Below, piece by piece: positions 39,901-53,012 of a stretch of 57,527 nt of DNA. Source of the stretch: Steinernema hermaphroditum (lineage: Eukaryota; Nematoda; Chromadorea; Rhabditida; Steinernematidae); the NCBI GenBank assembly GCA_030435675.1, contig JAUCMV010000016.1:1-57527 (forward strand), written 5' to 3'. Each line of letters opens with the position of its first letter. Position 1 is the first letter of the stretch. Below the pieces are notes generated by a model, which worked only from the letters and a program-made list of their open reading frames with translations, made no database searches and was not told where the DNA came from. Position numbers and translations under genes: made by a program.

Positions 39901-39950
39901 GAGACAGTAGGGCTTGTCATAGTGCCTTGTTCATGCAAAGAGTCTCTGCA
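39901..39950 (+). repeat. Monomer with rearranged tail insertion
   Basis: After GAGACAG the sequence reads TAGGGCTTGTCATAG before resuming TGCCTTGTTCATGC. The inserted stretch looks like a degenerate second copy of the adjoining TAGGGCCTTGTTCAT tract. A further extra base is present just downstream (GAGTCTCTGC for GAGTTCTGC). The unit is about 10 bp longer than normal. No other unit carries this change. Confidence 0.88.
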
Positions 39951-40837
39951 TCTGACCCTCCTGCTCCAAAGTACCATAGCATTTTTATGATTGGATCTTG
40001 TAGAACTGCACGAGCCTGATCGAACGCGCCTATTCTCGTTGGGTTTACTGTGGACTATCTTAGTTTCCTGCAAAACTTTCAATTCGAGACAGATAGGGCC
40101 CTTGTTCATACCAAGAGTTCTGCATCTGACCCTCCTGCTCCAAAGTACCATAGCATTTTTATGATTGGATCTTGTAGAACTGCACGAGCCTGATCGAACG
40201 CGCCTATTCCCGTTGGGTTTACTGTGGACTATCTTAGTTTCCTGCAAAACTTTCAATTCGAGACAGATAGGGCCTTGTTCATGCAAAGAGTTCTGCATCT
40301 GACCCTCCTGCTCCAAAGTACCATAGCATTTTTATGATTGGATCTTGTAGAACTGCACGAGCCTGATCGAACGCGCCTATTCCCGTTGGATTTACTGTGG
40401 ACTATCTTAGTTTCCTGCAAAACTTTCAATTCGAGACAGATAGGGCCCTTGTTCATGCAAAGAGTTCTGCATCTGACCCTCCTGCTCCAAAGTACCATAG
40501 CATTTTTATGATTGGATCTTGTAGAACTGCACGAGCCTGATCGAACGCGCCTATTCCCGTTGGGATTACTTGTGGACTATCTTAGTTTCCTGCAAAACTT
40601 TCAATTCGAGACAGATAGGGCCTTGTTCATGCAAAGAGTTCTGCATCTGACCCTCCTGCTCCAAAGTACCATAGCATTTTTATGATTGGATCTTGTAGAA
40701 CTGCACGAGCCTGATCGAACGCGCCTATTCCCGTTGGGATTACTGTGGACTATCTTAGTTTCCTGCAAAACTTTCAATTCGAGACAGATAGGGCCTTGTT
40801 CATGCACCAAAGAGTTCTGCATCTGACCCTCCTGCTC

Positions 40838-43800
40838 CAAAGTACCATAGCATTTTTATGATTGGATCTTGTAGAACTGCACGAGCCTGATCGAACGCGC
40901 CTATTCTCGTTGGGATTTCCTGTGGACTATCTTAGTTTCCTGCAAAACTTTCAATTCGAGACAGATAGGGCCCTTGTTCATACCAAGAGTTCTGCATCTG
41001 ACCCTCCTGCTCCAAAGTACCATAGCATTTTTATGATTGGATCTTGTAGAACTGCACGAGCCTGATCGAACGCGCCTATTCCCGTTGGGATTACTGTGGA
41101 CTATCTTAGTTTCCTGCAAAACTTTCAATTCGAGACAGATAGGGCCTTGTTCATGCAAAGAGTTCTGCATCTGACCCTCCTGCTCCAAAGTACCATAGCA
41201 TTTTTATGATTGGATCTTGTAGAACTGCACGAGCCTGATCGAACGCGCCTATTCCCGTTGGGATTACTGTGGACTATCTTAGTTTCCTGCAAAACTTTCA
41301 ATTCGAGACAGATAGGGCCTTGTTCATGCAAAGAGTTCTGCATCTGACCCTCCTGCTCCAAAGTACCATAGCATTTTTATGATTGGATCTTGTAGAACTG
41401 CACGAGCCTGATCGAACGCGCCTATTCTCGTTGGGATTTCCTGTGGACTATCTTAGTTTCCTGCAAAACTTTCAATTCGAGACAGATAGGGCCCTTGTTC
41501 ATGCACCAAGAGTTCTGCATCTGACCCTCCTGCTCCAAAGTACCATAGCATTTTTATGATTGGATCTTGTAGAACTGCACGAGCCTGATCGAACGCGCCT
41601 ATTCCCGTTGGGATTACTGTGGACTATCTTAGTTTCCTGCAAAACTTTCAATTCGAGACAGATAGGGCCTTGTTCATGCAAAGAGTTCTGCATCTGACCC
41701 TCCTGCTCCAAAGTACCATAGCATTTTTATGATTGGATCTTGTAGAACTGCACGAGCCTGATCGAACGCGCCTATTCCCGTTGGGATTACTGTGGACTAT
41801 CTTAGTTTCCTGCAAAACTTTCAATTCGAGACAGATAGGGCCCTTGTTCATGCAAAGAGTTCTGCATCTGACCCTCCTGCTCCAAAGTACCATAGCATTT
41901 TTATGATTGGATCTTGTAGAACTGCACGAGCCTGATCGAACGCGCCTATTCCCGTTGGGATTTACTGTGGACTATCTTAGTTTCCTGCAAAACTTTCAAT
42001 TCGAGACAGATAGGGCCCTTGTTCATGCAAAGAGTTCTGCATCTGACCCTCCTGCTCCAAAGTACCATAGCATTTTTATGATTGGATCTTGTAGAACTGC
42101 ACGAGCCTGATCGAACGCGCCTATTCCCGTTGGATTTCCTGTGGACTATCTTAGTTTCCTGCAAAACTTTCAATTCGAGACAGCTAGGGCCTTGTTCATA
42201 CAAAGAGTTCTGCATCTGACCCTCCTGCTCCAAAGTACCATAGCATTTTTATGATTGGATCTTGTAGAACTGCACGAGCCTGATCGAACGCGCCTATTCC
42301 CGTTGGGATTACTGTGGACTATCTTAGTTTCCTGCAAAACTTTCAATTCGAGACAGATAGGGCCTTGTTCATACAAAGAGTTCTGCATCTGACCCTCCTG
42401 CTCCAAAGTACCATAGCATTTTTATGATTGGATCTTGTAGAACTGCACGAGCCTGATCGAACGCGCCTATTCCCGTTGGGTTTACTGTGGACTATCTTAG
42501 TTTCCTGCAAAACTTTCAATTCGAGACAGATAGGGCCCTTGTTCACACCAAGAGTTCTGCATCTGACCCTCCTGCTCCAAAGTACCATAGCATTTTTATG
42601 ATTGGATCTTGTAGAACTGCACGAGCCTGATCGAACGCGCCTATTCCCGTTGGGATTTACTGTGGACTATCTTAGTTTCCTGCAAAACTTTCAATTCGAG
42701 ACAGATAGGGCCCTTGTTCATGCAAAGAGTTCTGCATCTGACCCTCCTGCTCCAAAGTACCATAGCATTTTTATGATTGGATCTTGTAGAACTGCACGAG
42801 CCTGATCGAACGCGCCTATTCCCGTTGGGATTACTGTGGACTATCTTAGTTTCCTGCAAAACTTTCAATTCGAGACAGCAAGGCCCTTGCTCACACCAAG
42901 AGCTCTGCATCTGACCCTCCTGCTCCAAAGTACCATAGCATTTTTATGATTGGATCTTGTAGAACTGCACGAGCCTGATCGAACGCGCCTACTCTCGTTG
43001 GATTTCCTGTGGACTATCTTAGTTTCCTGCAAAACTTTCAATTCGAGACAGATAGGGCCCTTGTTCATACCAAGAGTTCTGCATCTGACCCTCCTGCTCC
43101 AAAGTACCATAGCATTTTTATGATTGGATCTTGTAGAACTGCACGAGCCTGATCGAACGCGCCTATTCCCGTTGGGATTACTGTGGACTATCTTAGTTTC
43201 CTGCAAAACTTTCAATTCGAGACAGATAGGGCCTTGTTCATGCAAAGAGTTCTGCATCTGACCCTCCTGCTCCAAAGTACCATAGCATTTTTATGATTGG
43301 ATCTTGTAGAACTGCACGAGCCTGATCGAACGCGCCTATTCTCGTTGGGATTTACTGTGGACTATCTTAGTTTCCTGCAAAACTTTCAATTCGAGACAGA
43401 TAGGGCCTTGTTCATGCAAAGAGTTCTGCATCTGACCCTCCTGCTCCAAAGTACCATAGCATTTTTATGATTGGATCTTGTAGAACTGCACGAGCCTGAT
43501 CGAACGCGCCTACTCTCGTTGGATTTCCTGTGGACTATCTTAGTTTCCTGCAAAACTTTCAATTCGAGACAGCAAGGCCCTTGATCACACCAAGAGCTCT
43601 GCATCTGACCCTCCTGCTCCAAAGTACCATAGCATTTTTATGATTGGATCTTGTAGAACTGCACGAGCCTGATCGAACGCGCCTACTCCCGTTGGATTTC
43701 CTGTGGACTATCTTAGTTTCCTGCAAAACTTTCAATTCGAGACAGATAGGGCCCTTGTTCACTGCAAAGAGTTCTGCATCTGACCCTCCTGCTCCAAAGT

Positions 43801-43969
43801 ACCATAGCATTTTTATGATTGGATCTTGTAGAACTGCACGAGCCTGATCGAACGCGCCTATTCTCGTTGGGATTTACTGTGGACTATCTTAGTTTCCTGC
43901 AAAACTTTCAATTCGAGACAGATAGGGCCTTGTTCATACAAAGAGTTCTGCATCTGACCCTCCTGCTCC
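40838..43969 (+). repeat. Recurring GGGATTT hybrid monomers every three to four units
   Basis: Units beginning at 40838, 41359, 41883, 42578, 43273 and 43795 have ATTCCCGTTGGGATTT or ATTCTCGTTGGGATTT followed by ACTGTGG or CCTGTGG. This joins the GGG of the ATTCCC type to the ATTT of the ACTCTC type and gains one base (175 bp with the GGGCCC tail). Spacings are 521, 524, 695, 695 and 522 bp, that is 3, 3, 4, 4 and 3 monomers. The two 695-bp intervals also share a GACAGCAAGGCCC tail at 42876 and 43570, so at least a local four-monomer duplication is present. Confidence 0.8.
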
Positions 43970-46900
43970 AAAGTACCATAGCATTTTTATGATTGGATCT
44001 TGTAGAACTGCACGAGCCTGATCGAACGCGCCTATTCCCGTTGGGATTACTGTGGACTATCTTAGTTTCCTGCAAAACTTTCAATTCGAGACAGATAGGG
44101 CCTTGTTCATGCAAAGAGTTCTGCATCTGACCCTCCTGCTCCAAAGTACCATAGCATTTTTATGATTGGATCTTGTAGAACTGCACGAGCCTGATCGAAC
44201 GCGCCTATTCTCGTTGGGATTACTGTGGACTATCTTAGTTTCCTGCAAAACTTTCAATTCGAGACAGATAGGGCCTTGTTCATACAAAGAGTTCTGCATC
44301 TGACCCTCCTGCTCCAAAGTACCATAGCATTTTTATGATTGGATCTTGTAGAACTGCACGAGCCTGATCGAACGCGCCTATTCCCGTTGGGATTACTGTG
44401 GACTATCTTAGTTTCCTGCAAAACTTTCAATTCGAGACAGATAGGGCCCTTGTTCATACAAAGAGTTCTGCATCTGACCCTCCTGCTCCAAAGTACCATA
44501 GCATTTTTATGATTGGATCTTGTAGAACTGCACGAGCCTGATCGAACGCGCCTATTCTCGTTGGATTTCCTGTGGACTATCTTAGTTTCCTGCAAAACTT
44601 TCAATTCGAGACAGATAGGGCCCTTGTTCATGCAAAGAGTTCTGCATCTGACCCTCCTGCTCCAAAGTACCATAGCATTTTTATGATTGGATCTTGTAGA
44701 ACTGCACGAGCCTGATCGAACGCGCCTATTCCCGTTGGGTTTACTGTGGACTATCTTAGTTTCCTGCAAAACTTTCAATTCGAGACAGATAGGGCCTTGT
44801 TCATGCAAGGAGTTCTGCATCTGACCCTCCTGCTCCAAAGTACCATAGCATTTTTATGATTGGATCTTGTAGAACTGCACGAGCCTGATCGAACGCGCCT
44901 ATTCTCGTTGGATTTCCTGTGGACTATCTTAGTTTCCTGCAAAACTTTCAATTCGAGACAGATAGGGCCCTTGTTCATACCAAGAGTTCTGCATCTGACC
45001 CTCCTGCTCCAAAGTACCATAGCATTTTTATGATTGGATCTTGTAGAACTGCACGAGCCTGATCGAACGCGCCTATTCCCGTTGGATTTCCTGTGGACTA
45101 TCTTAGTTTCCTGCAAAACTTTCAATTCGAGACAGATAGGGCCCTTGTTCATGCAAAGAGTTCTGCATCTGACCCTCCTGCTCCAAAGTACCATAGCATT
45201 TTTATGATTGGATCTTGTAGAACTGCACGAGCCTGATCGAACGCGCCTATTCCCGTTGGGTTTACTGTGGACTATCTTAGTTTCCTGCAAAACTTTCAAT
45301 TCGAGACAGATAGGGCCCTTGTTCATGCAAAGAGTTCTGCATCTGACCCTCCTGCTCCAAAGTACCATAGCATTTTTATGATTGGATCTTGTAGAACTGC
45401 ACGAGCCTGATCGAACGCGCCTATTCCCGTTGGGTTTCCTGTGGACTATCTTAGTTTCCTGCAAAACTTTCAATTCGAGACAGACAGGGCCCTTGCTCAC
45501 ACCAAGAGTTCTGCATCTGACCCTCCTGCTCCAAAGTACCATAGCATTTTTATGATTGGATCTTGTAGAACTGCACGAGCCTGATCGAACGCGCCTATTC
45601 CCGTTGGGTTTACTGTGGACTATCTTAGTTTCCTGCAAAACTTTCAATTCGAGACAGATAGGGCCTTGTTCATGCAAAGAGTTCTGCATCTGACCCTCCT
45701 GCTCCAAAGTACCATAGCATTTTTATGATTGGATCTTGTAGAACTGCACGAGCCTGATCGAACGCGCCTATTCCCGTTGGGATTACTGTGGACTATCTTA
45801 GTTTCCTGCAAAACTTTCAATTCGAGACAGATAGGGCCTTGTTCATGCAAAGAGTTCTGCATCTGACCCTCCTGCTCCAAAGTACCATAGCATTTTTATG
45901 ATTGGATCTTGTAGAACTGCACGAGCCTGATCGAACGCGCCTATTCCCGTTGGGATTACTGTGGACTATCTTAGTTTCCTGCAAAACTTTCAATTCGAGA
46001 CAGACAGGGCCCTTGCTCACACCAAGAGCTCTGCATCTGACCCTCCTGCTCCAAAGTACCATAGCATTTTTATGATTGGATCTTGTAGAACTGCACGAGC
46101 CTGATCGAACGCGCCTACTCTCGTTGGATTTCCTGTGGACTATCTTAGTTTCCTGCAAAACTTTCAATTCGAGACAGATAGGGCCCTTGTTCATACAAAG
46201 AGTTCTGCATCTGACCCTCCTGCTCCAAAGTACCATAGCATTTTTATGATTGGATCTTGTAGAACTGCACGAGCCTGATCGAACGCGCCTATTCCCGTTG
46301 GGATTACTGTGGACTATCTTAGTTTCCTGCAAAACTTTCAATTCGAGACAGATAGGGCCTTGTTCATACCAAGAGTTCTGCATCTGACCCTCCTGCTCCA
46401 AAGTACCATAGCATTTTTATGATTGGATCTTGTAGAACTGCACGAGCCTGATCGAACGCGCCTATTCCCGTTGGGTTTACTGTGGACTATCTTAGTTTCC
46501 TGCAAAACTTTCAATTCGAGACAGATAGGGCCCTTGCTCATCACCAAGAGTTCTGCATCTGACCCTCCTGCTCCAAAGTACCATAGCATTTTTATGATTG
46601 GATCTTGTAGAACTGCACGAGCCTGATCGAACGCGCCTATTCCTCGTTGGGATTACTGTGGACTATCTTAGTTTCCTGCAAAACTTTCAATTCGAGACAG
46701 ATAGGGCCCTTGTTCATGCAAAGAGTTCTGCATCTGACCCCTCCTGCTCCAAAGTACCATAGCATTTTTATGATTGGATCTTGTAGAACTGCACGAGCCT
46801 GATCGAACGCGCCTATTCCCGTTGGGATTACTGTGGACTATCTTAGTTTCCTGCAAAACTTTCAATTCGAGACAGCAAGGCCCTTGCTCACACCAAGAGC

Positions 46901-48835
46901 TCTGCATCTGACCCTCCTGCTCCAAAGTACCATAGCATTTTTATGATTGGATCTTGTAGAACTGCACGAGCCTGATCGAACGCGCCTATTCTCGTTGGAT
47001 TTCCTGTGGACTATCTTAGTTTCCTGCAAAACTTTCAATTCGAGACAGAAAGGCCCTTGTTCACACCAAGAGCTCTGCATCTGACCCTCCTGCTCCAAAG
47101 TACCATAGCATTTTTATGATTGGATCTTGTAGAACTGCACGAGCCTGATCGAACGCGCCTATTCCCGTTGGGTTTACTGTGGACTATCTTAGTTTCCTGC
47201 AAAACTTTCAATTCGAGACAGATAGGGCCCTTGTTCATGCAAAGAGTTCTGCATCTGACCCTCCTGCTCCAAAGTACCATAGCATTTTTATGATTGGATC
47301 TTGTAGAACTGCACGAGCCTGATCGAACGCGCCTATTCCCGTTGGGATTTACTGTGGACTATCTTAGTTTCCTGCAAAACTTTCAATTCGAGACAGATAG
47401 GGCCCTTGTTCATGCAAAGAGTTCTGCATCTGACCCTCCTGCTCCAAAGTACCATAGCATTTTTATGATTGGATCTTGTAGAACTGCACGAGCCTGATCG
47501 AACGCGCCTATTCACGTTGGGTTTACTGTGGACTATCTTAGTTTCCTGCAAAACTTTCAATTCGAGACAGATAGGGCCCTTGTTCATGCAAAGAGTTCTG
47601 CATCTGACCCTCCTGCTCCAAAGTACCATAGCATTTTTATGATTGGATCTTGTAGAACTGCACGAGCCTGATCGAACGCGCCTACTCTCGTTGGATTTCC
47701 TGTGGACTATCTTAGTTTCCTGCAAAACTTTCAATTCGAGACAGATAGGGCCCCTTGCTCACACCAAGAGCTCTGCATCTGACCCTCCTGCTCCAAAGTA
47801 CCATAGCATTTTTATGATTGGATCTTGTAGAACTGCACGAGCCTGATCGAACGCGCCTATTCCCGTTGGGTTTACTGTGGACTATCTTAGTTTCCTGCAA
47901 AACTTTCAATTCGAGACAGCTAGGCCCTTGCTCACACCAAGAGCTCTGCATCTGACCCTCCTGCTCCAAAGTACCATAGCATTTTTATGATTGGATCTTG
48001 TAGAACTGCACGAGCCTGATCGAACGCGCCTATTCCCGTTGGGATTACTGTGGACTATCTTAGTTTCCTGCAAAACTTTCAATTCGAGACAGATAGGGCC
48101 TTGTTCATGCAAAGAGTTCTGCATCTGACCCTCCTGCTCCAAAGTACCATAGCATTTTTATGATTGGATCTTGTAGAACTGCACGAGCCTGATCGAACGC
48201 GCCTATTCCCGTTGGGTTTACTGTGGACTATCTTAGTTTCCTGCAAAACTTTCAATTCGAGACAGATAGGGCCCTTGTTCATGCAAAGAGTTCTGCATCT
48301 GACCCTCCTGCTCCAAAGTACCATAGCATTTTTATGATTGGATCTTGTAGAACTGCACGAGCCTGATCGAACGCGCCTATTCCCGTTGGGATTTACTGTG
48401 GACTATCTTAGTTTCCTGCAAAACTTTCAATTCGAGACAGACAGGGCCCTTGCTCATACAAAGAGTTCTGCATCTGACCCTCCTGCTCCAAAGTACCATA
48501 GCATTTTTATGATTGGATCTTGTAGAACTGCACGAGCCTGATCGAACGCGCCTACTCCCGTTGGGTTTCCTGTGGACTATCTTAGTTTCCTGCAAAACTT
48601 TCAATTCGAGACAGATAGGGCCCTTGTTCATACAAAGAGTTCTGCATCTGACCCTCCTGCTCCAAAGTACCATAGCATTTTTATGATTGGATCTTGTAGA
48701 ACTGCACGAGCCTGATCGAACGCGCCTACTCCCGTTGGATTTCCTGTGGACTATCTTAGTTTCCTGCAAAACTTTCAATTCGAGACAGATAGGGCCTTGT
48801 TCATACAAAGAGTTCTGCATCTGACCCTCCTGCTC

Positions 48836-51800
48836 CAAAGTACCATAGCATTTTTATGATTGGATCTTGTAGAACTGCACGAGCCTGATCGAACGCGCCT
48901 ACTCCCGTTGGATTTACTGTGGACTATCTTAGTTTCCTGCAAAACTTTCAATTCGAGACAGACAGGGCCCTTGCTCACACCAAGAGCTCTGCATCTGACC
49001 CTCCTGCTCCAAAGTACCATAGCATTTTTATGATTGGATCTTGTAGAACTGCACGAGCCTGATCGAACGCGCCTACTCCCGTTGGGTTTACTGTGGACTA
49101 TCTTAGTTTCCTGCAAAACTTTCAATTCGAGACAGATAGGGCCTTGTTCATGCAAAGAGTTCTGCATCTGACCCTCCTGCTCCAAAGTACCATAGCATTT
49201 TTATGATTGGATCTTGTAGAACTGCACGAGCCTGATCGAACGCGCCTACTCCCGTTGGGATTTACTGTGGACTATCTTAGTTTCCTGCAAAACTTTCAAT
49301 TCGAGACAGATAGGGCCCTTGCTCACACCAAGAGTTCTGCATCTGACCCTCCTGCTCCAAAGTACCATAGCATTTTTATGATTGGATCTTGTAGAACTGC
49401 ACGAGCCTGATCGAACGCGCCTATTCCCGTTGGGTTTACTGTGGACTATCTTAGTTTCCTGCAAAACTTTCAATTCGAGACAGATAGGGCCCTTGTTCAT
49501 GCACCAAGAGTTCTGCATCTGACCCTCCTGCTCCAAAGTACCATAGCATTTTTATGATTGGATCTTGTAGAACTGCACGAGCCTGATCGAACGCGCCTAC
49601 TCCCGTTGGGTTTACTGTGGACTATCTTAGTTTCCTGCAAAACTTTCAATTCGAGACAGATAGGGCCCTTGTTCATACAAAGAGTTCTGCATCTGACCCT
49701 CCTGCTCCAAAGTACCATAGCATTTTTATGATTGGATCTTGTAGAACTGCACGAGCCTGATCGAACGCGCCTATTCCCGTTGGGTTTACTGTGGACTATC
49801 TTAGTTTCCTGCAAAACTTTCAATTCGAGACAGATAGGGCCCTTGCTCACACCAAGAGCTCTGCATCTGACCCTCCTGCTCCAAAGTACCATAGCATTTT
49901 TATGATTGGATCTTGTAGAACTGCACGAGCCTGATCGAACGCGCCTACTCCCGTTGGGTTTACTGTGGACTATCTTAGTTTCCTGCAAAACTTTCAATTC
50001 GAGACAGATAGGGCCCTTGTTCATGCAAAGAGTTCTGCATCTGACCCTCCTGCTCCAAAGTACCATAGCATTTTTATGATTGGATCTTGTAGAACTGCAC
50101 GAGCCTGATCGAACGCGCCTATTCCCGTTGGATTTACTGTGGACTATCTTAGTTTCCTGCAAAACTTTCAATTCGAGACAGATAGGGCCCTTGCTCATGC
50201 ACCAAGAGTTCTGCATCTGACCCTCCTGCTCCAAAGTACCATAGCATTTTTATGATTGGATCTTGTAGAACTGCACGAGCCTGATCGAACGCGCCTACTC
50301 CCGTTGGGTTTACTGTGGACTATCTTAGTTTCCTGCAAAACTTTCAATTCGAGACAGATAGGGCCTTGTTCATACAAAGAGTTCTGCATCTGACCCTCCT
50401 GCTCCAAAGTACCATAGCATTTTTATGATTGGATCTTGTAGAACTGCACGAGCCTGATCGAACGCGCCTATTCCCGTTGGGTTTACTGTGGACTATCTTA
50501 GTTTCCTGCAAAACTTTCAATTCGAGACAGATAGGGCCCTTGTTCATACAAAGAGTTCTGCATCTGACCCTCCTGCTCCAAAGTACCATAGCATTTTTAT
50601 GATTGGATCTTGTAGAACTGCACGAGCCTGATCGAACGCGCCTACTCCCGTTGGGTTTACTGTGGACTATCTTAGTTTCCTGCAAAACTTTCAATTCGAG
50701 ACAGACAGGGCCCTTGCTCACACCAAGAGTTCTGCATCTGACCCTCCTGCTCCAAAGTACCATAGCATTTTTATGATTGGATCTTGTAGAACTGCACGAG
50801 CCTGATCGAACGCGCCTATTCCCGTTGGGTTTACTGTGGACTATCTTAGTTTCCTGCAAAACTTTCAATTCGAGACAGATAGGGCCTTGTTCATACAAAG
50901 AGTTCTGCATCTGACCCTCCTGCTCCAAAGTACCATAGCATTTTTATGATTGGATCTTGTAGAACTGCACGAGCCTGATCGAACGCGCCTACTCCCGTTG
51001 GATTTACTGTGGACTATCTTAGTTTCCTGCAAAACTTTCAATTCGAGACAGACAGGGCCCTTGCTCACACCAAGAGCTCTGCATCTGACCCTCCTGCTCC
51101 AAAGTACCATAGCATTTTTATGATTGGATCTTGTAGAACTGCACGAGCCTGATCGAACGCGCCTATTCCCGTTGGGATTTACTGTGGACTATCTTAGTTT
51201 CCTGCAAAACTTTCAATTCGAGACAGATAGGGCCCTTGTTCATACAAAGAGTTCTGCATCTGACCCTCCTGCTCCAAAGTACCATAGCATTTTTATGATT
51301 GGATCTTGTAGAACTGCACGAGCCTGATCGAACGCGCCTACTCCCGTTGGATTTACTGTGGACTATCTTAGTTTCCTGCAAAACTTTCAATTCGAGACAG
51401 ATAGGGCCTTGTTCATACAAAGAGTTCTGCATCTGACCCTCCTGCTCCAAAGTACCATAGCATTTTTATGATTGGATCTTGTAGAACTGCACGAGCCTGA
51501 TCGAACGCGCCTACTCCCGTTGGATTTACTGTGGACTATCTTAGTTTCCTGCAAAACTTTCAATTCGAGACAGACAGGGCCCTTGCTCACACCAAGAGCT
51601 CTGCATCTGACCCTCCTGCTCCAAAGTACCATAGCATTTTTATGATTGGATCTTGTAGAACTGCACGAGCCTGATCGAACGCGCCTACTCTCGTTGGATT
51701 TACTGTGGACTATCTTAGTTTCCTGCAAAACTTTCAATTCGAGACAGATAGGGCCCTTGTTCATACAAAGAGTTCTGCATCTGACCCTCCTGCTCCAAAG

Positions 51801-52490
51801 TACCATAGCATTTTTATGATTGGATCTTGTAGAACTGCACGAGCCTGATCGAACGCGCCTACTCCCGTTGGATTTACTGTGGACTATCTTAGTTTCCTGC
51901 AAAACTTTCAATTCGAGACAGATAGGGCCCTTGTTCATACCAAGAGTTCTGCATCTGACCCTCCTGCTCCAAAGTACCATAGCATTTTTATGATTGGATC
52001 TTGTAGAACTGCACGAGCCTGATCGAACGCGCCTACTCCCGTTGGATTTACTGTGGACTATCTTAGTTTCCTGCAAAACTTTCAATTCGAGACAGATAGG
52101 GCCTTGTTCATACAAAGAGTTCTGCATCTGACCCTCCTGCTCCAAAGTACCATAGCATTTTTATGATTGGATCTTGTAGAACTGCACGAGCCTGATCGAA
52201 CGCGCCTACTCACGTTGGGTTTACTGTGGACTATCTTAGTTTCCTGCAAAACTTTCAATTCGAGACAGATAGGGCCCTTGCTCACTCCAAAGAGTTCTGC
52301 ATCTGACCCTCCTGCTCCAAAGTACCATAGCATTTTTATGATTGGATCTTGTAGAACTGCACGAGCCTGATCGAACGCGCCTACTCCCGTTGGGATTACT
52401 GTGGACTATCTTAGTTTCCTGCAAAACTTTCAATTCGAGACAGATAGGGCCTTGTTCATGCAAAGAGTTCTGCATCTGACCCTCCTGCTC
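48836..52490 (+). repeat. Subregion 7: ACTCCCGTTGG monomers
   Basis: About 21 units, mainly ACTCCCGTTGGG or ACTCCCGTTGGA followed by TTTAC, with some ATTCCC units. B tails reappear, often in the 174-bp GACAGGGCCC form. CATGCACCAAGAG tails, with a small insertion, occur near 49500 and 50198. The region is intermediate between the ATTCCC block upstream and the higher-order region downstream. Confidence 0.82.
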
Positions 52491-53012
52491 CAAAGTACCA
52501 TAGCATTTTTATGATTGGATCTTGTAGAACTGCACGAGCCTGATCGAACGCGCCTACTCCCGTTGGGATTACTGTGGACTATCTTAGTTTCCTGCAAAAC
52601 TTTCAATTCGAGACAGATAGGGCCTTGTTCATGCAAAGAGTTCTGCATCTGACCCTCCTGCTCCAAAGTACCATAGCATTTTTATGATTGGATCTTGTAG
52701 AACTGCACGAGCCTGATCGAACGCGCCTACTCCCGTTGGATTTACTGTGGACTATCTTAGTTTCCTGCAAAACTTTCAATTCGAGACAGACAGGGCCCTT
52801 GCTCACACCAAGAGCTCTGCATCTGACCCTCCTGCTCCAAAGTACCATAGCATTTTTATGATTGGATCTTGTAGAACTGCACGAGCCTGATCGAACGCGC
52901 CTACTCTCGTTGGGATTTACTGTGGACTATCTTAGTTTCCTGCAAAACTTTCAATTCGAGACAGATAGGGCCTTGTTCATGCACAAGAGTTCTGCATCTG
53001 ACCCTCCTGCTC
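52491..53012 (+). repeat. Higher-order block of three monomers (A-B-A)
   Basis: Three units beginning at 52491, 52664 and 52838 with A, B and A tails. The last is a GGGATTTAC hybrid with a CATGCACAAGAG tail. The next block also begins with A, so adjacent A-A units mark the block boundary. Confidence 0.75.

Larger units (their letters stand above)
38566..48835 (+). repeat. Subregion 6: ATTCCCGTTGGG monomers
   Basis: About 59 units dominated by ATTCCCGTTGGG followed by ATTAC, TTTAC or ATTTAC, with ACTCTC and ATTCTC units interspersed. A tails prevail, in both GGGCC and GGGCCC forms. A private GACAGCAAGGCCC tail occurs near 42876, 43570 and 46872. Some units are 175 bp. The array is otherwise uninterrupted. 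Confidence 0.83.
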
